Positions 9,277 through 17,792 of a DNA stretch of 52,695 bases are shown piece after piece. The translations under genes were made by a program, and so were the position numbers. Origin of the DNA: an uncultured Actinomycetes bacterium (GTDB lineage: Bacteria > Actinomycetota > Actinomycetes > Nanopelagicales > Nanopelagicaceae). Position 1 is the stretch's first letter. The number at the start of each line of letters is the position of its first letter. The stretch covers positions 1 to 52,695 of the forward strand of contig CAIMOX010000029.1 of assembly GCA_903843225.1 (NCBI GenBank), read 5' to 3'. Under the pieces are notes generated by a model that saw only the letters and a program-made list of their open reading frames with translations, ran no database searches and was not told the DNA's origin.

Positions 9277-9351
9277 GCCTCCCTAGCTCAGTGGTAGAGC
9301 ATCCGCCTTGTAAGCGGAAGGTCGTCAGTTCAATCCTGACGGGGGGCTCCA
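9277..9351 (+). tRNA. tRNA-Thr (anticodon TGT), CCA encoded
   Basis: A complete cloverleaf can be folded by hand. Acceptor stem GCCTCCC pairs with GGGGGGC (one T-G pair); the D-arm is AGCTCAGTGGTAGAGC; the anticodon stem TCCGC/GCGGA holds loop CTTGTAA with anticodon TGT, reading ACA threonine codons; the T-arm is GTCAG TTCAATC CTGAC. The discriminator T is followed by an encoded CCA at 9349-9351. The 3' part is overlapped antisense by the end of the nhaA-like gene. Confidence 0.95.
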
Positions 9352-10136
9352 CTCTTTACAGTGCGCAGCCACACAGCGCCCGCAAGCCCTGAAATCACAG
9401 CCGCAAAGAAGAGGCCCGTCCTGACCTCGGCCAAATCACTCGGAGCCGACAAGGTAATTTCGGCAATCACCAAAGAAACGGTGAGGCCCATTCCTGCCAA
9501 TAGTCCAACGCCTACGATCTCGTTCAGCGTGAGGCCAACAGGCAGACGAAGTTTTGTAAATCGTGTGAGCAACCACGCCGCTAGGGAAATCCCTAGGACT
9601 TTACCCACCACACGTGCGATCACAACTGCGATGCTGATCTTGCCAGTTAATACCGAGAAATCAATCTTCGATAAAAGATTGATCCAAAGATAGACCGGAA
9701 TAATAATGAAGGTTGCAACCGGCCCTAATACCTTGATGAGTGGTTTGCGGAAGGGAAGCACGAATCCGATAGTTGCTGCGCCGATCGTATAAATCGCACT
9801 CGACAGATCGAGGTCGTTGCGGAAGAAGAGTCCGATGACGACAAGTGAGAGAAAATCATCAGCAATCGCAAGTGTGAGTAAAAATAACCGAACTGCTGGA
9901 TTAACTTTCTTACCGACAAAACTCAGCGCACCAATTGCGAGTGCTACATCAGTCGGCATCGAAACGGCCCATGCACCTGAATGGGGTTGAAGCCCTAAGA
10001 AAATCAGTGCCGGTACAACCATTCCCGCAAAAGCACAGAGCGCCGGTAATACCGCTTCCTTTGGCCGAGCAATTCCTTCACGAAGTTCGAGCCCAATAAG
10101 GAGGAAGAAGATGAAGGTGAGCGATTGGGAGAGCAC
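9330..10136 (-). CDS. nhaA: Short NhaA-type Na+/H+ antiporter
   Basis: 268 residues, almost all membrane helices, against roughly 390 in E. coli NhaA. Conserved functional sites are present: FFLLIGLELREG, PTDVALAIG (the helix 4 Asp), LAIADDFLSL (the paired Asp of the ion site) and VVGKVLGIS (the helix 10 Lys). The first 60-65 residues of a usual NhaA (helices 1-2) are missing. It cannot be extended: an in-frame TAG lies two codons upstream of the GTG at 10136. Minus-strand TATCCT sits 6 bases before the GTG, so the transcript probably starts there and the short protein is real. The last codons and stop lie inside the tRNA-Thr gene. Ion specificity is unproven. Confidence 0.75.
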   Translation of the reverse strand: MLSQSLTFIFFLLIGLELREGIARPKEAVLPALCAFAGMVVPALIFLGLQPHSGAWAVSMPTDVALAIGALSFVGKKVNPAVRLFLLTLAIADDFLSLVVIGLFFRNDLDLSSAIYTIGAATIGFVLPFRKPLIKVLGPVATFIIIPVYLWINLLSKIDFSVLTGKISIAVVIARVVGKVLGISLAAWLLTRFTKLRLPVGLTLNEIVGVGLLAGMGLTVSLVIAEITLSAPSDLAEVRTGLFFAAVISGLAGAVWLRTVKSGAPRQD

Positions 10137-10142
10137 CTGCTA

Positions 10143-10148
10143 AGGATA
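10143..10148 (-). promoter_or_regulatory. Predicted -10 box of the short nhaA gene
   Basis: Minus-strand TATCCT, 6 bases, then GTG at 10136. The in-frame TAG upstream lies in this spacer, so nothing upstream could be translated as part of the antiporter. Confidence 0.6.
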
Positions 10149-10217
10149 ACGATATTAGGGCTTAATTCTTCGCTCGCAAGAGGGTGCTATTTCGACTCGT
10201 AAGTGCTAAAAATAGCC

Positions 10218-11867
10218 ATGACAACTACAAGCCATCGCTCTGAAATCTTCGCCCTCTCCGATGAATATGTCGAGAAAGGAGCGGCCTTCAGTCCGATGGA
10301 ATGTACTTCTCTCGGTATTCCTGGCTTTGAGGATCAGCTCGATGATTTCTCACTCGCACATGCAAATAAGTCTGCTGCATATGCTCGTGATGTCCTCAAT
10401 CGTGCGAAGACCATCCAACCAACCGATTCGATCGATCGCATCGCGCAGTCAGTCCTTATCGAACGTATTGAGTCACGCCTAAAGCTCCACGATTCTCGTG
10501 AGGCTTATGTTGCGTACGGGCAACTCGCTTCACCAGTAAGTGCTATCCGCAGCATCTTCACGATCATGAAGCTTGATACGCCGGAGCAGGTTGCTAACGC
10601 CGGAAAGCGCATGGCTGCGATCGGTGGCGCGCTGGCATCATGGCGCGATTGCATCGAGGAAGTTCATGCCGAAGGACACCGAACTGCTCGTCGCCAAGTT
10701 CTTGCCGTTGCTGGTCAGTTGAAGACTCACTCTGAGGGTGCCTACTCAAAGATTGCTGCAGAGATCGCACCAGGAAATGCTGATGTTGCTGCCGCTGCGA
10801 AGGAGGCAGAAGCAGCTTGTGCGCAGATGTCTACTTGGCTTCGAGATGTTCATGCACCGCGATCAGCAGAAGCTGATGGCGTGGGTGAGAAGCGTTACGC
10901 ACCATGGGCCCGTTACTTCACCGGCGCAGAGCTTGATCTTCGCGCAACATACGAATGGGGTAAGCAGGATCTGCAAGCGATTAATGATCGTATGTGGATT
11001 GCTGCCGGAAAGATCGCACCTCATTGCAAGACGCTCGCTGAAGTGGCCGAGTTCTGTGAAAAGAGTGATCACCTCAAGATCCATGGCGCAGATAATCTCT
11101 TACAAGAGCTCAAGGACTTCACTGAGGCGGCTATCAAAAAAGTTGATGGTATCTACTTCGATATCGATGATCGCGTCCGTTTCTGCGATGCCCGCTTAGC
11201 TCCTGAAGGCTCTGCCGCTGCTCCGTATTACATGCCGCCATCAGAAGATCTCTCTCGCCCTGGAACCACTTGGTATCCAACCCTTGGCAATGAGACCTTC
11301 AACTTCTGGCACATCGCATCAACGTGGTACCACGAAGCGGTTCCGGGTCATCACCTCCAATGTGCAACTGCGATCATTGAGAAGGATCGCCTCACCAGAT
11401 TCCAGCGCACAGGTGCTTGGATCTCTGGCTATGGCGAAGGCTGGGCGCTCTATGCAGAGCGCTTCATGGATGAGCTCGGTGCATTCGATGATCCAGCACT
11501 TGAGCTTGGTTATCTCTCAGGTCAGGCGCTACGTGCCGCACGTATCGTTGTCGATATCGGTATGCACCTAGGCCTTGATGATTTCGAAGGCAAGCCTTGG
11601 AACGCAGAGTCTGCCTTCAACCTCATGGTTGAGCGCGCACTGATCGATCCAGTCTTTGCTCAATCTGAAATCGAGCGTTACCTCTCATGGCCAGGACAGG
11701 CGATCTCCTACAAAGTCGGAGAGCGCATCTGGATGGAGATCCGAGAAGAGACAAAGACTCGTCTAGGTTCAAAGTTCGATATCAAGGCCTTCCATAACTA
11801 TGCGCTGAAGATCGGCCCAATGGGTCTAGATTCACTTCGCGCAGAGATGCGCGCCTTTAACGGATAA
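10218..11867 (+). CDS. DUF885-family metallopeptidase
   Basis: 549 residues of the DUF885 family, predicted gluzincin-like peptidases. The zinc motif is HEAVPGHHLQCA with H372 and E373, followed by the conserved WISGYGEGWALYAERFMDELG and, near the end, a WPGQAISYKVGE stretch typical of the family. There is no signal peptide, so a cytoplasmic peptidase is likely; the substrate is unknown. The ATG at 10218 is used; an upstream start at 10203 is possible. No Shine-Dalgarno is visible and the A-rich TAAAAA just upstream is only a weak -10 candidate. It stands alone between the divergent antiporter and the phosphonate island. Confidence 0.87.
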   Translation: MTTTSHRSEIFALSDEYVEKGAAFSPMECTSLGIPGFEDQLDDFSLAHANKSAAYARDVLNRAKTIQPTDSIDRIAQSVLIERIESRLKLHDSREAYVAYGQLASPVSAIRSIFTIMKLDTPEQVANAGKRMAAIGGALASWRDCIEEVHAEGHRTARRQVLAVAGQLKTHSEGAYSKIAAEIAPGNADVAAAAKEAEAACAQMSTWLRDVHAPRSAEADGVGEKRYAPWARYFTGAELDLRATYEWGKQDLQAINDRMWIAAGKIAPHCKTLAEVAEFCEKSDHLKIHGADNLLQELKDFTEAAIKKVDGIYFDIDDRVRFCDARLAPEGSAAAPYYMPPSEDLSRPGTTWYPTLGNETFNFWHIASTWYHEAVPGHHLQCATAIIEKDRLTRFQRTGAWISGYGEGWALYAERFMDELGAFDDPALELGYLSGQALRAARIVVDIGMHLGLDDFEGKPWNAESAFNLMVERALIDPVFAQSEIERYLSWPGQAISYKVGERIWMEIREETKTRLGSKFDIKAFHNYALKIGPMGLDSLRAEMRAFNG

Positions 11868-11874
11868 CAAATAA

Positions 11875-11896
11875 GTTCATGTACTTGTCATCTCCT
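11875..11896 (+). promoter_or_regulatory. PHO-box-like direct repeat before the oxidase gene
   Basis: Two 11-base units, GTTCATGTACT at 11875 and TGTCATCTCCT at 11886, share TCAT in register. They resemble the GTTCA/TGTCAT half-sites of PhoP/RegX3/PhoB PHO boxes. If transcription starts near the ATG at 11936 the repeat spans about -61 to -40, a normal activator position. Weak, hypothesis-level call. Confidence 0.3.
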
Positions 11897-11935
11897 GTGG
11901 GATTTTCAGCCTGCAGGATGTGGTGAGATTGGCTT

Positions 11936-13054
11936 ATGAAGCGCGTTCTAATAGTGGGTGGCGGAATTATTGGCACGATGCATGCAGTACTTGCAGCTGA
12001 AAAAGGTTTTGCAGTAACTCATCTCGAGCGCGATATCAAGCCACAATCTGCATCGATCCGTAACTTTGGTCTCATCTGGGTGAGCGGACGTGCAGCGGGT
12101 GCTGAATTAGATCTTGCACTTCGAGCGGCGCAGTTATGGGGGTCGATCGGCTCAAAGGCAGAGATTGGTTATCGCGCCAATGGATCACTCACAATTGCTC
12201 AAAACGATGCGGAATACACCGTTATTCAAGAGGCTGGCGCTATGCCAGATGCTGATGCCCGCGGATTTAGAGTCTTAGATCGCAATCAGACGATCGCACT
12301 TGAGCCGCAATTAGCCGGTAAATATGCAGGTGCGTTGCAATGCACCACTGATGCAGCTGTCGAGCCAGCCATGCTGCTCGGAGGCCTTCGGGATTACTTA
12401 AAAACGTTTTCACATTACACCTGGGTCCCAGAGTTTGAAGTAGTCGATTTTTATCATGATGAGACCGGCAATCACGTCACCGATATCGTTGGCCGTAAAT
12501 ATTCAGGGGATTACTTGGCGATTTGTGCAGGCGCAGCACATAAAGGATTTATCGAAGATTATTTAGATCAAGCTCCCGTGCGTAAGGTGAGACTTCAGAT
12601 GGCGGCAACAGCACAACTCGGTGCGAAGCTTTCTCACTCACTCGCGGATATTGATTCACTCCGCTATTACCCGGCCTTTAAAGAGCTCTCACTTGATCGA
12701 TTGGGATCCCAGACTGAGATCGCGGCTCGATACAAGATGCAGTTGCTTTTGGTGCAGCGGATCAATGGATCAATGACTATCGGGGATACCCATGAATATA
12801 CAGAACCCTTTAACCACGAGCTTGATGAAGCTCCCTATGATCATCTGCGCAACGTGATGAACTCAATCTTTGGACGTGAAGTACCACGAATTGAGAGGCG
12901 TTGGGATGGCGTCTATAGCCAGAGCACAAGTGATGAAATCTATATTCGCCGTGAGATCGCGCCAGGCGCGCAGATCGTGACCGGCGTCGGTGGTCGCGGA
13001 AATACCCTGTCACCAGCAATCGCAGAAGAGACGGTGAAGTCATGGTCGATTTAA
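11936..13054 (+). CDS. FAD-dependent aminophosphonate oxidoreductase (TIGR03364 type)
   Basis: 372 residues of the D-amino-acid-oxidase-like FAD family. The N-terminal dinucleotide site is VLIVGGGIIGTMHA with an acidic end (LERD); SASIRNFGLIWVSGR and the C-terminal TGVGGRGNTLSPAIAEET match the TIGR03364 subgroup as I remember it, which occurs next to phosphonatase-like genes. The predicted reaction is oxidative deamination (or dealkylation) of 2-aminoethylphosphonate or an N-substituted or hydroxylated relative, giving phosphonoacetaldehyde for the next enzyme. No signal peptide: cytoplasmic. First gene of the island; its end overlaps the next gene by 13 bases. A TGAGAT hexamer 6 bases before the ATG is an imperfect leaderless promoter. 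The exact substrate is not visible. Confidence 0.8.
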   Translation: MKRVLIVGGGIIGTMHAVLAAEKGFAVTHLERDIKPQSASIRNFGLIWVSGRAAGAELDLALRAAQLWGSIGSKAEIGYRANGSLTIAQNDAEYTVIQEAGAMPDADARGFRVLDRNQTIALEPQLAGKYAGALQCTTDAAVEPAMLLGGLRDYLKTFSHYTWVPEFEVVDFYHDETGNHVTDIVGRKYSGDYLAICAGAAHKGFIEDYLDQAPVRKVRLQMAATAQLGAKLSHSLADIDSLRYYPAFKELSLDRLGSQTEIAARYKMQLLLVQRINGSMTIGDTHEYTEPFNHELDEAPYDHLRNVMNSIFGREVPRIERRWDGVYSQSTSDEIYIRREIAPGAQIVTGVGGRGNTLSPAIAEETVKSWSI

Positions 13055-13743
13055 AAAATAATCCAATTGCTATGGCGGTCTTTGATGTTGCGGGTACAAC
13101 TGCCCAAGATGGTGGACTAGTAGTCGAAGCCTTCCAAAGTGCGATGGAATTGATGGGTGTAGATCGCGGCAGTGCAGAGATGGATCGAATGACTGATTAC
13201 GTAAATGCCACCATGGGTGAGCGTAAGATCGATGTATTTCTTCATCTCTGCGAAGGGGATGAAGCAAAAGCAAACCTTGCCCACGATCGATTCGTTGATA
13301 GATATATCGCGCTTGTGAAAGCAGGTCGCCTCGAGGAGTTTGATGGAATGAGTGCTCTCTTTACAGATCTTCGCAATGGTGGCACTGCCGTAGCAATCAC
13401 CACGGGATTCCCGCGCGATATTTTAGATACCGTGATCGATGGGCTGAAGTGGGCGCCACTGATCGATTTTTCCGTTGCGGCATCAGAGGTCGCGCAGGGT
13501 CGCCCCGCTCCTGACATGATCTTTCGATGTATCGCGCTCTATAACAAGAAGTTTGGCGCTCATATCTCAGGCGATGAGATTGCCGTAATCGGCGACACGG
13601 AATCTGATATCAAATCTGGCGTAAGCGCTGGTGCGAGAATCATCGTAGGAGTATCAACTGGTGCTCATAAGCCGGATCAGCTCACAGGTGCAGGGGCAAC
13701 CCACGTTCTCGCTGGCGCAGTAGACCTGCGCACCATTTGTTAA
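13042..13743 (+). CDS. Phosphonatase-like HAD hydrolase (PhnX relative)
   Basis: 233 residues of the haloacid dehalogenase superfamily. Motif I is FDVAGTT with nucleophile D15 and the Ala found in phosphonatases in place of the usual second Asp. Motif II is ITTGFPRD; the GRPAPDMIF segment and motif IV VIGDTESDIKSG follow. By hand alignment, K62 in MGERKIDVF matches the Schiff-base lysine of Bacillus cereus PhnX (MGLLKIDHV), so C-P bond cleavage of phosphonoacetaldehyde to acetaldehyde and phosphate is plausible. The ATG at 13042 lies inside the oxidase gene and GGTGA precedes it. Tight coupling suggests a two-step route from aminophosphonate to phosphate. Confidence 0.82.
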   Translation: MVDLKNNPIAMAVFDVAGTTAQDGGLVVEAFQSAMELMGVDRGSAEMDRMTDYVNATMGERKIDVFLHLCEGDEAKANLAHDRFVDRYIALVKAGRLEEFDGMSALFTDLRNGGTAVAITTGFPRDILDTVIDGLKWAPLIDFSVAASEVAQGRPAPDMIFRCIALYNKKFGAHISGDEIAVIGDTESDIKSGVSAGARIIVGVSTGAHKPDQLTGAGATHVLAGAVDLRTIC

Positions 13744-13832
13744 CTATTACTTCACCAGATCACACCCCCTGCATCATCTCGTTGCAAACTCCCCGCGGTT
13801 GAGTGCGCTCACCAAATCCTTAAGGGGGATAT

Positions 13833-15026
13833 ATGCGCAAGCGTCTACTCACTGGAGTTATCGTGGCCACAATGGCTGCAGCTTCAATGGTTGCAACATC
13901 AGCTTCACACGCTGCTTCAATCGACTATACAAAGTGCACAGATCTCAAGTCATGCGGTGGCATGGATGCACTCGTCAAGGCAGCTCAAAAAGAAGGCAAG
14001 CTCAACGTCATCACACTTCCACGTGACTGGGCAAACTACGGCGAGGCCATGGATCTCTTCCAGAAGGCTTTCGGAATCAAGATCACAGATGACAATCCAG
14101 ATGGATCGTCTGCCTATGAAATTCAGACAGTAAAGACAGCTCCAGCTTCAAAGGTTCCAGATGCAGTTGACGTCGGAATCACCTACGGTGCAGATAACTC
14201 AAACCTCTTCGCTCCTTACAAGGTTCAGAACTGGAATGACATCACACCTGCATACAAGGATGCTTCAGGTCGTTGGTACGGAGATTACGCTGGCGTAATC
14301 GCTCTCTCATACGACACCTCAATTCCAAAGGCTCCAAAGTCATTCAATGACCTCAAGGATCCAGCTTTCAAGAACATGGTTGCAATCGGTGGAGATCCAT
14401 CAGGCGCACAGGAAGCCCTTATGTCAGTCTTTGCAGCGAACCTCGCTAACGGCGGAACAGCTGCAGACGTTCAAAAGGGTATTGATTACTTCAAGTCTAT
14501 GAAGGATTCAGGAAACTTTGTTACAGCTCTTGCTAGCGGACAGAACTTCCTCGCCGGCGCATACAAGGTCTCATTCTCATGGTCATTCAACGGTCCAGGA
14601 GCTGTAGCTACAGCTGCTAAGGCTGGAAAGACTGTTAAGTATGTTATTCCTTCAGATGCAGTCATCAAGGGAACTCCATACATCATGGGTATCCCATTCA
14701 ATGCTCCACACCCAGCAGCAGCTCGTCTCTGGACAGAGTTCCTCTACTCAGAGAACAAGGGCAAGGGTTCAATGGACCTCGGTTCAACAAAGGGCATGAC
14801 TGGCTCAAAGATCTTCGCATCAATCAACGGCGGACAGAACATCTGGATCGCAGGCGGCGCACTTCCAATCGAATACGACGCAATGGTTGCTAAGAAGACG
14901 AATGCAACAGCTCCAGCTGGATACGAAATCCCAGCAGGTGCAAAGATCGTTACACCAGCACCAGCCGACCAGGATGCAGCGAAGGCTCTCCTCAAGGCAC
15001 AGTGGCCAGCAATCGCTGGTAACTAA
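13833..15026 (+). CDS. ABC transporter periplasmic-type binding protein, probable phosphonate importer
   Basis: 397 residues. A Sec signal peptide (MRKRLLTGVIVAT, hydrophobic core, cleavage near SHA-ASI) is followed by an extracellular solute-binding fold of the iron/polyamine/2-aminoethylphosphonate type (KEGKLNVITLPRDWANYGE, YGDYAGVIALSYDT, IMGIPFNAPHPAAARLW). There is no lipobox; two cysteines lie just after the signal (CTDLKSC). A strong AAGGGGG ribosome binding site and strongly uniform codon choice (AAG for Lys; TCA, GCA, CCA) suggest high expression. Two permeases and an ATPase follow. The substrate is inferred from the two upstream catabolic genes. Confidence 0.82.
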   Translation: MRKRLLTGVIVATMAAASMVATSASHAASIDYTKCTDLKSCGGMDALVKAAQKEGKLNVITLPRDWANYGEAMDLFQKAFGIKITDDNPDGSSAYEIQTVKTAPASKVPDAVDVGITYGADNSNLFAPYKVQNWNDITPAYKDASGRWYGDYAGVIALSYDTSIPKAPKSFNDLKDPAFKNMVAIGGDPSGAQEALMSVFAANLANGGTAADVQKGIDYFKSMKDSGNFVTALASGQNFLAGAYKVSFSWSFNGPGAVATAAKAGKTVKYVIPSDAVIKGTPYIMGIPFNAPHPAAARLWTEFLYSENKGKGSMDLGSTKGMTGSKIFASINGGQNIWIAGGALPIEYDAMVAKKTNATAPAGYEIPAGAKIVTPAPADQDAAKALLKAQWPAIAGN

Positions 15027-15034
15027 GTTAATTA

Positions 15035-15050
15035 AGTTAACTAGTTAACT
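15035..15050. repeat. 16-base perfect palindrome between binding protein and permease genes
   Basis: AGTTAACTAGTTAACT is its own reverse complement and follows a third, imperfect copy of the same 8-base unit (15027-15034). It fills most of the 35-base gap after the binding-protein stop. It could be an operator or an RNA structure that separates expression of the binding protein from the permeases; there is no T-run of an intrinsic terminator. Confidence 0.6.
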
Positions 15051-15061
15051 AACCGCAACAT

Positions 15062-15946
15062 ATGGGAGTAGTGAGAGCACATTCTCGAGTTCGCTCGAGC
15101 GGCCGAGGGACCGGCGTGCTACCACTACTCCCATTCTTTATCTTCACAGCTTTCTTCCTGATCTGGCCGGTAATTGCAGTCACGCTTCGAAGCTTCAAAG
15201 GCAATAAGAATGAATGGACACTTGCAAACTATCGACCTATTCTTCATAAAGGTCCTTACTTCCACGCCTTCGTTACATCACTAAAATTATCAATCACAAC
15301 TGCTGTCATTGGCTCAATTTTAGGGGCCTTCTTCGCTTACATCATTGTTAAATATGCCCGAGGAAAATTCGGAGCTGTAATCGATTCCATCTCAGCAGTC
15401 TTTGCTAACTCTGGTGGAGTTCCGCTCGCCTTCATGTTTGTCGCAGCCTTCGGCACTGAAGGTATCGTGACAAAACTTCTCAAAGATTTTGGCTGGGATA
15501 TCTACGCTGGGCATTTCACAATCTTCTCATTTACTGGGGTCGTTCTCGTCTACTCTTTCTTCCAAGTTCCATTGATGGTCTTGGTCTTCAAGCCCGCGAT
15601 CGCTGGATTACGTCACGAGTGGGAAGAGGCGAGTATCAACCTAGGTGCTTCTCCCTTCACGTATTGGCGCCGAGTAGGGATTCCTCTTCTAGTTCCATCT
15701 TTTGTTGGAGCCTTCTTCTTACTCTTTGCTGGCGGTTTTTCGGCCTATGCGACTGCGCGCGCGCTGACTGTTGGAACTGTTCCATTAGTCCCGATCATCA
15801 TCGGAACTCTGGTTGATGGAAATGTCATCTCGGATCAAGCTAATCTCGGTGACGCGTTAGCTGTTGGAATGATTCTTGTCGCGACCGTTGCGATGGCGGG
15901 ATACATTTGGGCGGGCCGACGTGCGGCCAGGTGGCGTCAATCATGA
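15062..15946 (+). CDS. ABC transporter permease 1
   Basis: 294 residues with about six membrane helices, beginning after a short basic N-terminus (VRAHSRVRSSGRG). The cytoplasmic EAA loop that docks with the ATPase is EEASINLGASPFTYWRRVGIPLL. It belongs to the binding-protein-dependent permease family of the PotB/PhnU type. It follows the binding-protein gene by 35 bases containing a palindrome and overlaps the second permease by ATGA. A GTG nine bases downstream is an alternative start. Confidence 0.85.
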   Translation: MGVVRAHSRVRSSGRGTGVLPLLPFFIFTAFFLIWPVIAVTLRSFKGNKNEWTLANYRPILHKGPYFHAFVTSLKLSITTAVIGSILGAFFAYIIVKYARGKFGAVIDSISAVFANSGGVPLAFMFVAAFGTEGIVTKLLKDFGWDIYAGHFTIFSFTGVVLVYSFFQVPLMVLVFKPAIAGLRHEWEEASINLGASPFTYWRRVGIPLLVPSFVGAFFLLFAGGFSAYATARALTVGTVPLVPIIIGTLVDGNVISDQANLGDALAVGMILVATVAMAGYIWAGRRAARWRQS

Positions 15947-16722
15947 GGAAATTCACTCTGAAGTGGCCGTTAATTACTACAGCCTCACTCCTTGCAACCT
16001 TTATCTTTCTTGTACCGCTCTACGGAGCAACTCTCTTTAGCTTCAAAGGAAATGGCGGCAAAGGCCACTCTTGGGTCAACTACCAATGGCTGATTCACGC
16101 GGATGGCTTCTACCCTAGCCTTTTCACCTCTCTTAAGCTGGCCGTTCTTGCAGCAGCACTCAACCTACTTTTGATGGTTCCGACGATGGTCTATCTCAAT
16201 CTCAAAGGCCAGCGCTTCAAATCTCTCGTCGATTTCCTCTGCATTTTGCCGCTCATCATTCCTGTGGTCTCACTCGCAATCGGCGCACAAGTTGCCATGC
16301 CTAAATTCTTGCAAAATACTCAGTACGAACTTGTCTTCTTCTTTGTCATCATCGCACTTCCTTATACATATCGCGCACTTGATACTTCCCTTCAGACTGT
16401 CGCCTTGAAAACCTTAGTAGAGGCCTCGAGAAGCTTGGGAGCATCATGGACTCGCACAATTATCCGCGTCATCGTGCCAGCGATCCGCAGCGGTATTACT
16501 GGCGCACTCTTTTTGACATTTGCATTATCGATCGGCGAATACACGATTACATCGCTCTTGCATTGGGAGACATTTCCGACGTGGACTGTTGTCGCAGCTC
16601 AGCAGAATATTCTCGGTGCGATTGCAATCTCTGTCTTTAGTTTCGTTGGAGCGATCGCGCTCTTATCGGCAATTGCCCTCTTCTCTAAGAGGGGTTCACA
16701 ACGCGTAGAGGTGGAAGAATGA
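15943..16722 (+). CDS. ABC transporter permease 2
   Basis: 259 residues, about six membrane helices, PotC/PhnV type. The EAA loop is LVEASRSLGASWTRTIIRVIVPAI. It forms a heterodimer with permease 1. The ATG at 15943 overlaps the previous stop by 4 bases; a longer reading from 15907 would lie inside the upstream gene. Its own stop overlaps the ATPase ATG in the same way, so all three membrane/ATPase genes are translationally coupled. Confidence 0.86.
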   Translation: MRKFTLKWPLITTASLLATFIFLVPLYGATLFSFKGNGGKGHSWVNYQWLIHADGFYPSLFTSLKLAVLAAALNLLLMVPTMVYLNLKGQRFKSLVDFLCILPLIIPVVSLAIGAQVAMPKFLQNTQYELVFFFVIIALPYTYRALDTSLQTVALKTLVEASRSLGASWTRTIIRVIVPAIRSGITGALFLTFALSIGEYTITSLLHWETFPTWTVVAAQQNILGAIAISVFSFVGAIALLSAIALFSKRGSQRVEVEE

Positions 16723-17792
16723 GTAAAAAAGATCGCACGAGCAGCACCCTTGAGCTGCGCGGAGTCAGTCGTCACTTTGGTCCGGTAAAGGCACTTGACG
16801 GATTAGATCTCACAGTGAACCCAGGCGAGCTCGTAGCACTGCTCGGACCTTCTGGTTGTGGCAAAACTACCGCGCTTCGCATCGTTGCTGGGCTTGAAGT
16901 AGCTACAGCGGGTGAGTTACTTGTAAACGGTGAGCGTTATAACGAGACCCCGGCCAATCACCGCGATATGGGCATGGTTTTTCAGTCGTATTCACTCTTT
17001 CCTAACCTCACAGTCTCAGAGAATATTGATTACGGACTTCGGGCACGCAAGGTCGATAGCGATAAGCGCGCTAAGCGAGTCACAGAGATGCTTGAGCTCG
17101 TATCACTAGAGAGCAAAGCGAAGGCCTACCCACACCAACTCTCTGGTGGGCAGCAGCAGCGTGTCGCACTGGCTCGAGCGCTTGCTATCCAACCTCGCGT
17201 GCTTCTTCTCGATGAGCCATTATCGGCACTCGATGCTCAGGTTCGCAGCCAGATTCGCGAAGAGATTCGCCGCATTCAACTCGATCTTGGTATCACCACA
17301 CTCTTTGTCACCCATGATCAAGAGGAGGCTATGGCGATCTCGGATCGTGTCGGCGTCATGAGCCATGGCAAGCTCGAACAGATTGATAAGCCGATCGCAC
17401 TGTATAACAACCCAGCTACGCCATTTGTTGCATCCTTCGTTGGGTTAGCAAATAGAATTCCGGCAGAGATCACCGCCAAGGGCAAGGCTCGCGTATTGAA
17501 CCAGAAGGTAAATATCTCAGGAAGCGCAGAGGTGTTTGTCGAAGGCGAGAAGGTCAATGTCATTATCCGTCCAGAATCCCTCGAGCTTGTGAGCGAGAGC
17601 GATGCTGATGCAACCCGCGGCATTGTGGCTTTGAAATCATTCCTCGGACCGCTTACAAAGGTAGGGATCGCGGTTGAGGGTGCGCCACTGATTCATCTTC
17701 ATATTTCAAGCCGAGAGGTTCGTAAACTTGAAATTGGCGAGAAGATCGCCTTCAAGATTTCAAGTGATGAGGTGATGGCCGAGCGTGCCTAA
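16719..17792 (+). CDS. ABC transporter ATPase (PotA/PhnT type)
   Basis: 357 residues. The nucleotide-binding domain has Walker [11 protein letters not shown]-loop [13 protein letters not shown], signature LSGGQQQR, Walker [12 protein letters not shown] and H-loop [11 protein letters not shown]-terminal TOBE domain (about 240-357) fits importers of polyamines, iron or 2-aminoethylphosphonate. It energises the two permeases and binding protein just upstream. The last codons overlap the GTG start of the metallophosphoesterase by 8 bases, tying that enzyme to the transporter operon. Confidence 0.9.
   Translation: MSKKDRTSSTLELRGVSRHFGPVKALDGLDLTVNPGELVALLGPSGCGKTTALRIVAGLEVATAGELLVNGERYNETPANHRDMGMVFQSYSLFPNLTVSENIDYGLRARKVDSDKRAKRVTEMLELVSLESKAKAYPHQLSGGQQQRVALARALAIQPRVLLLDEPLSALDAQVRSQIREEIRRIQLDLGITTLFVTHDQEEAMAISDRVGVMSHGKLEQIDKPIALYNNPATPFVASFVGLANRIPAEITAKGKARVLNQKVNISGSAEVFVEGEKVNVIIRPESLELVSESDADATRGIVALKSFLGPLTKVGIAVEGAPLIHLHISSREVRKLEIGEKIAFKISSDEVMAERA

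Noticed and set aside
9277-9351. tRNA-Thr as an attachment site of an integrated element
   Set aside because: No integrase, no duplicated 3' tRNA segment and no mobile genes follow; the phosphonate island begins 2.6 kb away after a normal peptidase gene.
9330-10136. The short nhaA gene as a pseudogene
   Set aside because: The frame is intact, ion-site residues are kept, and a correctly spaced -10 box sits directly before its GTG; decay would not preserve this.
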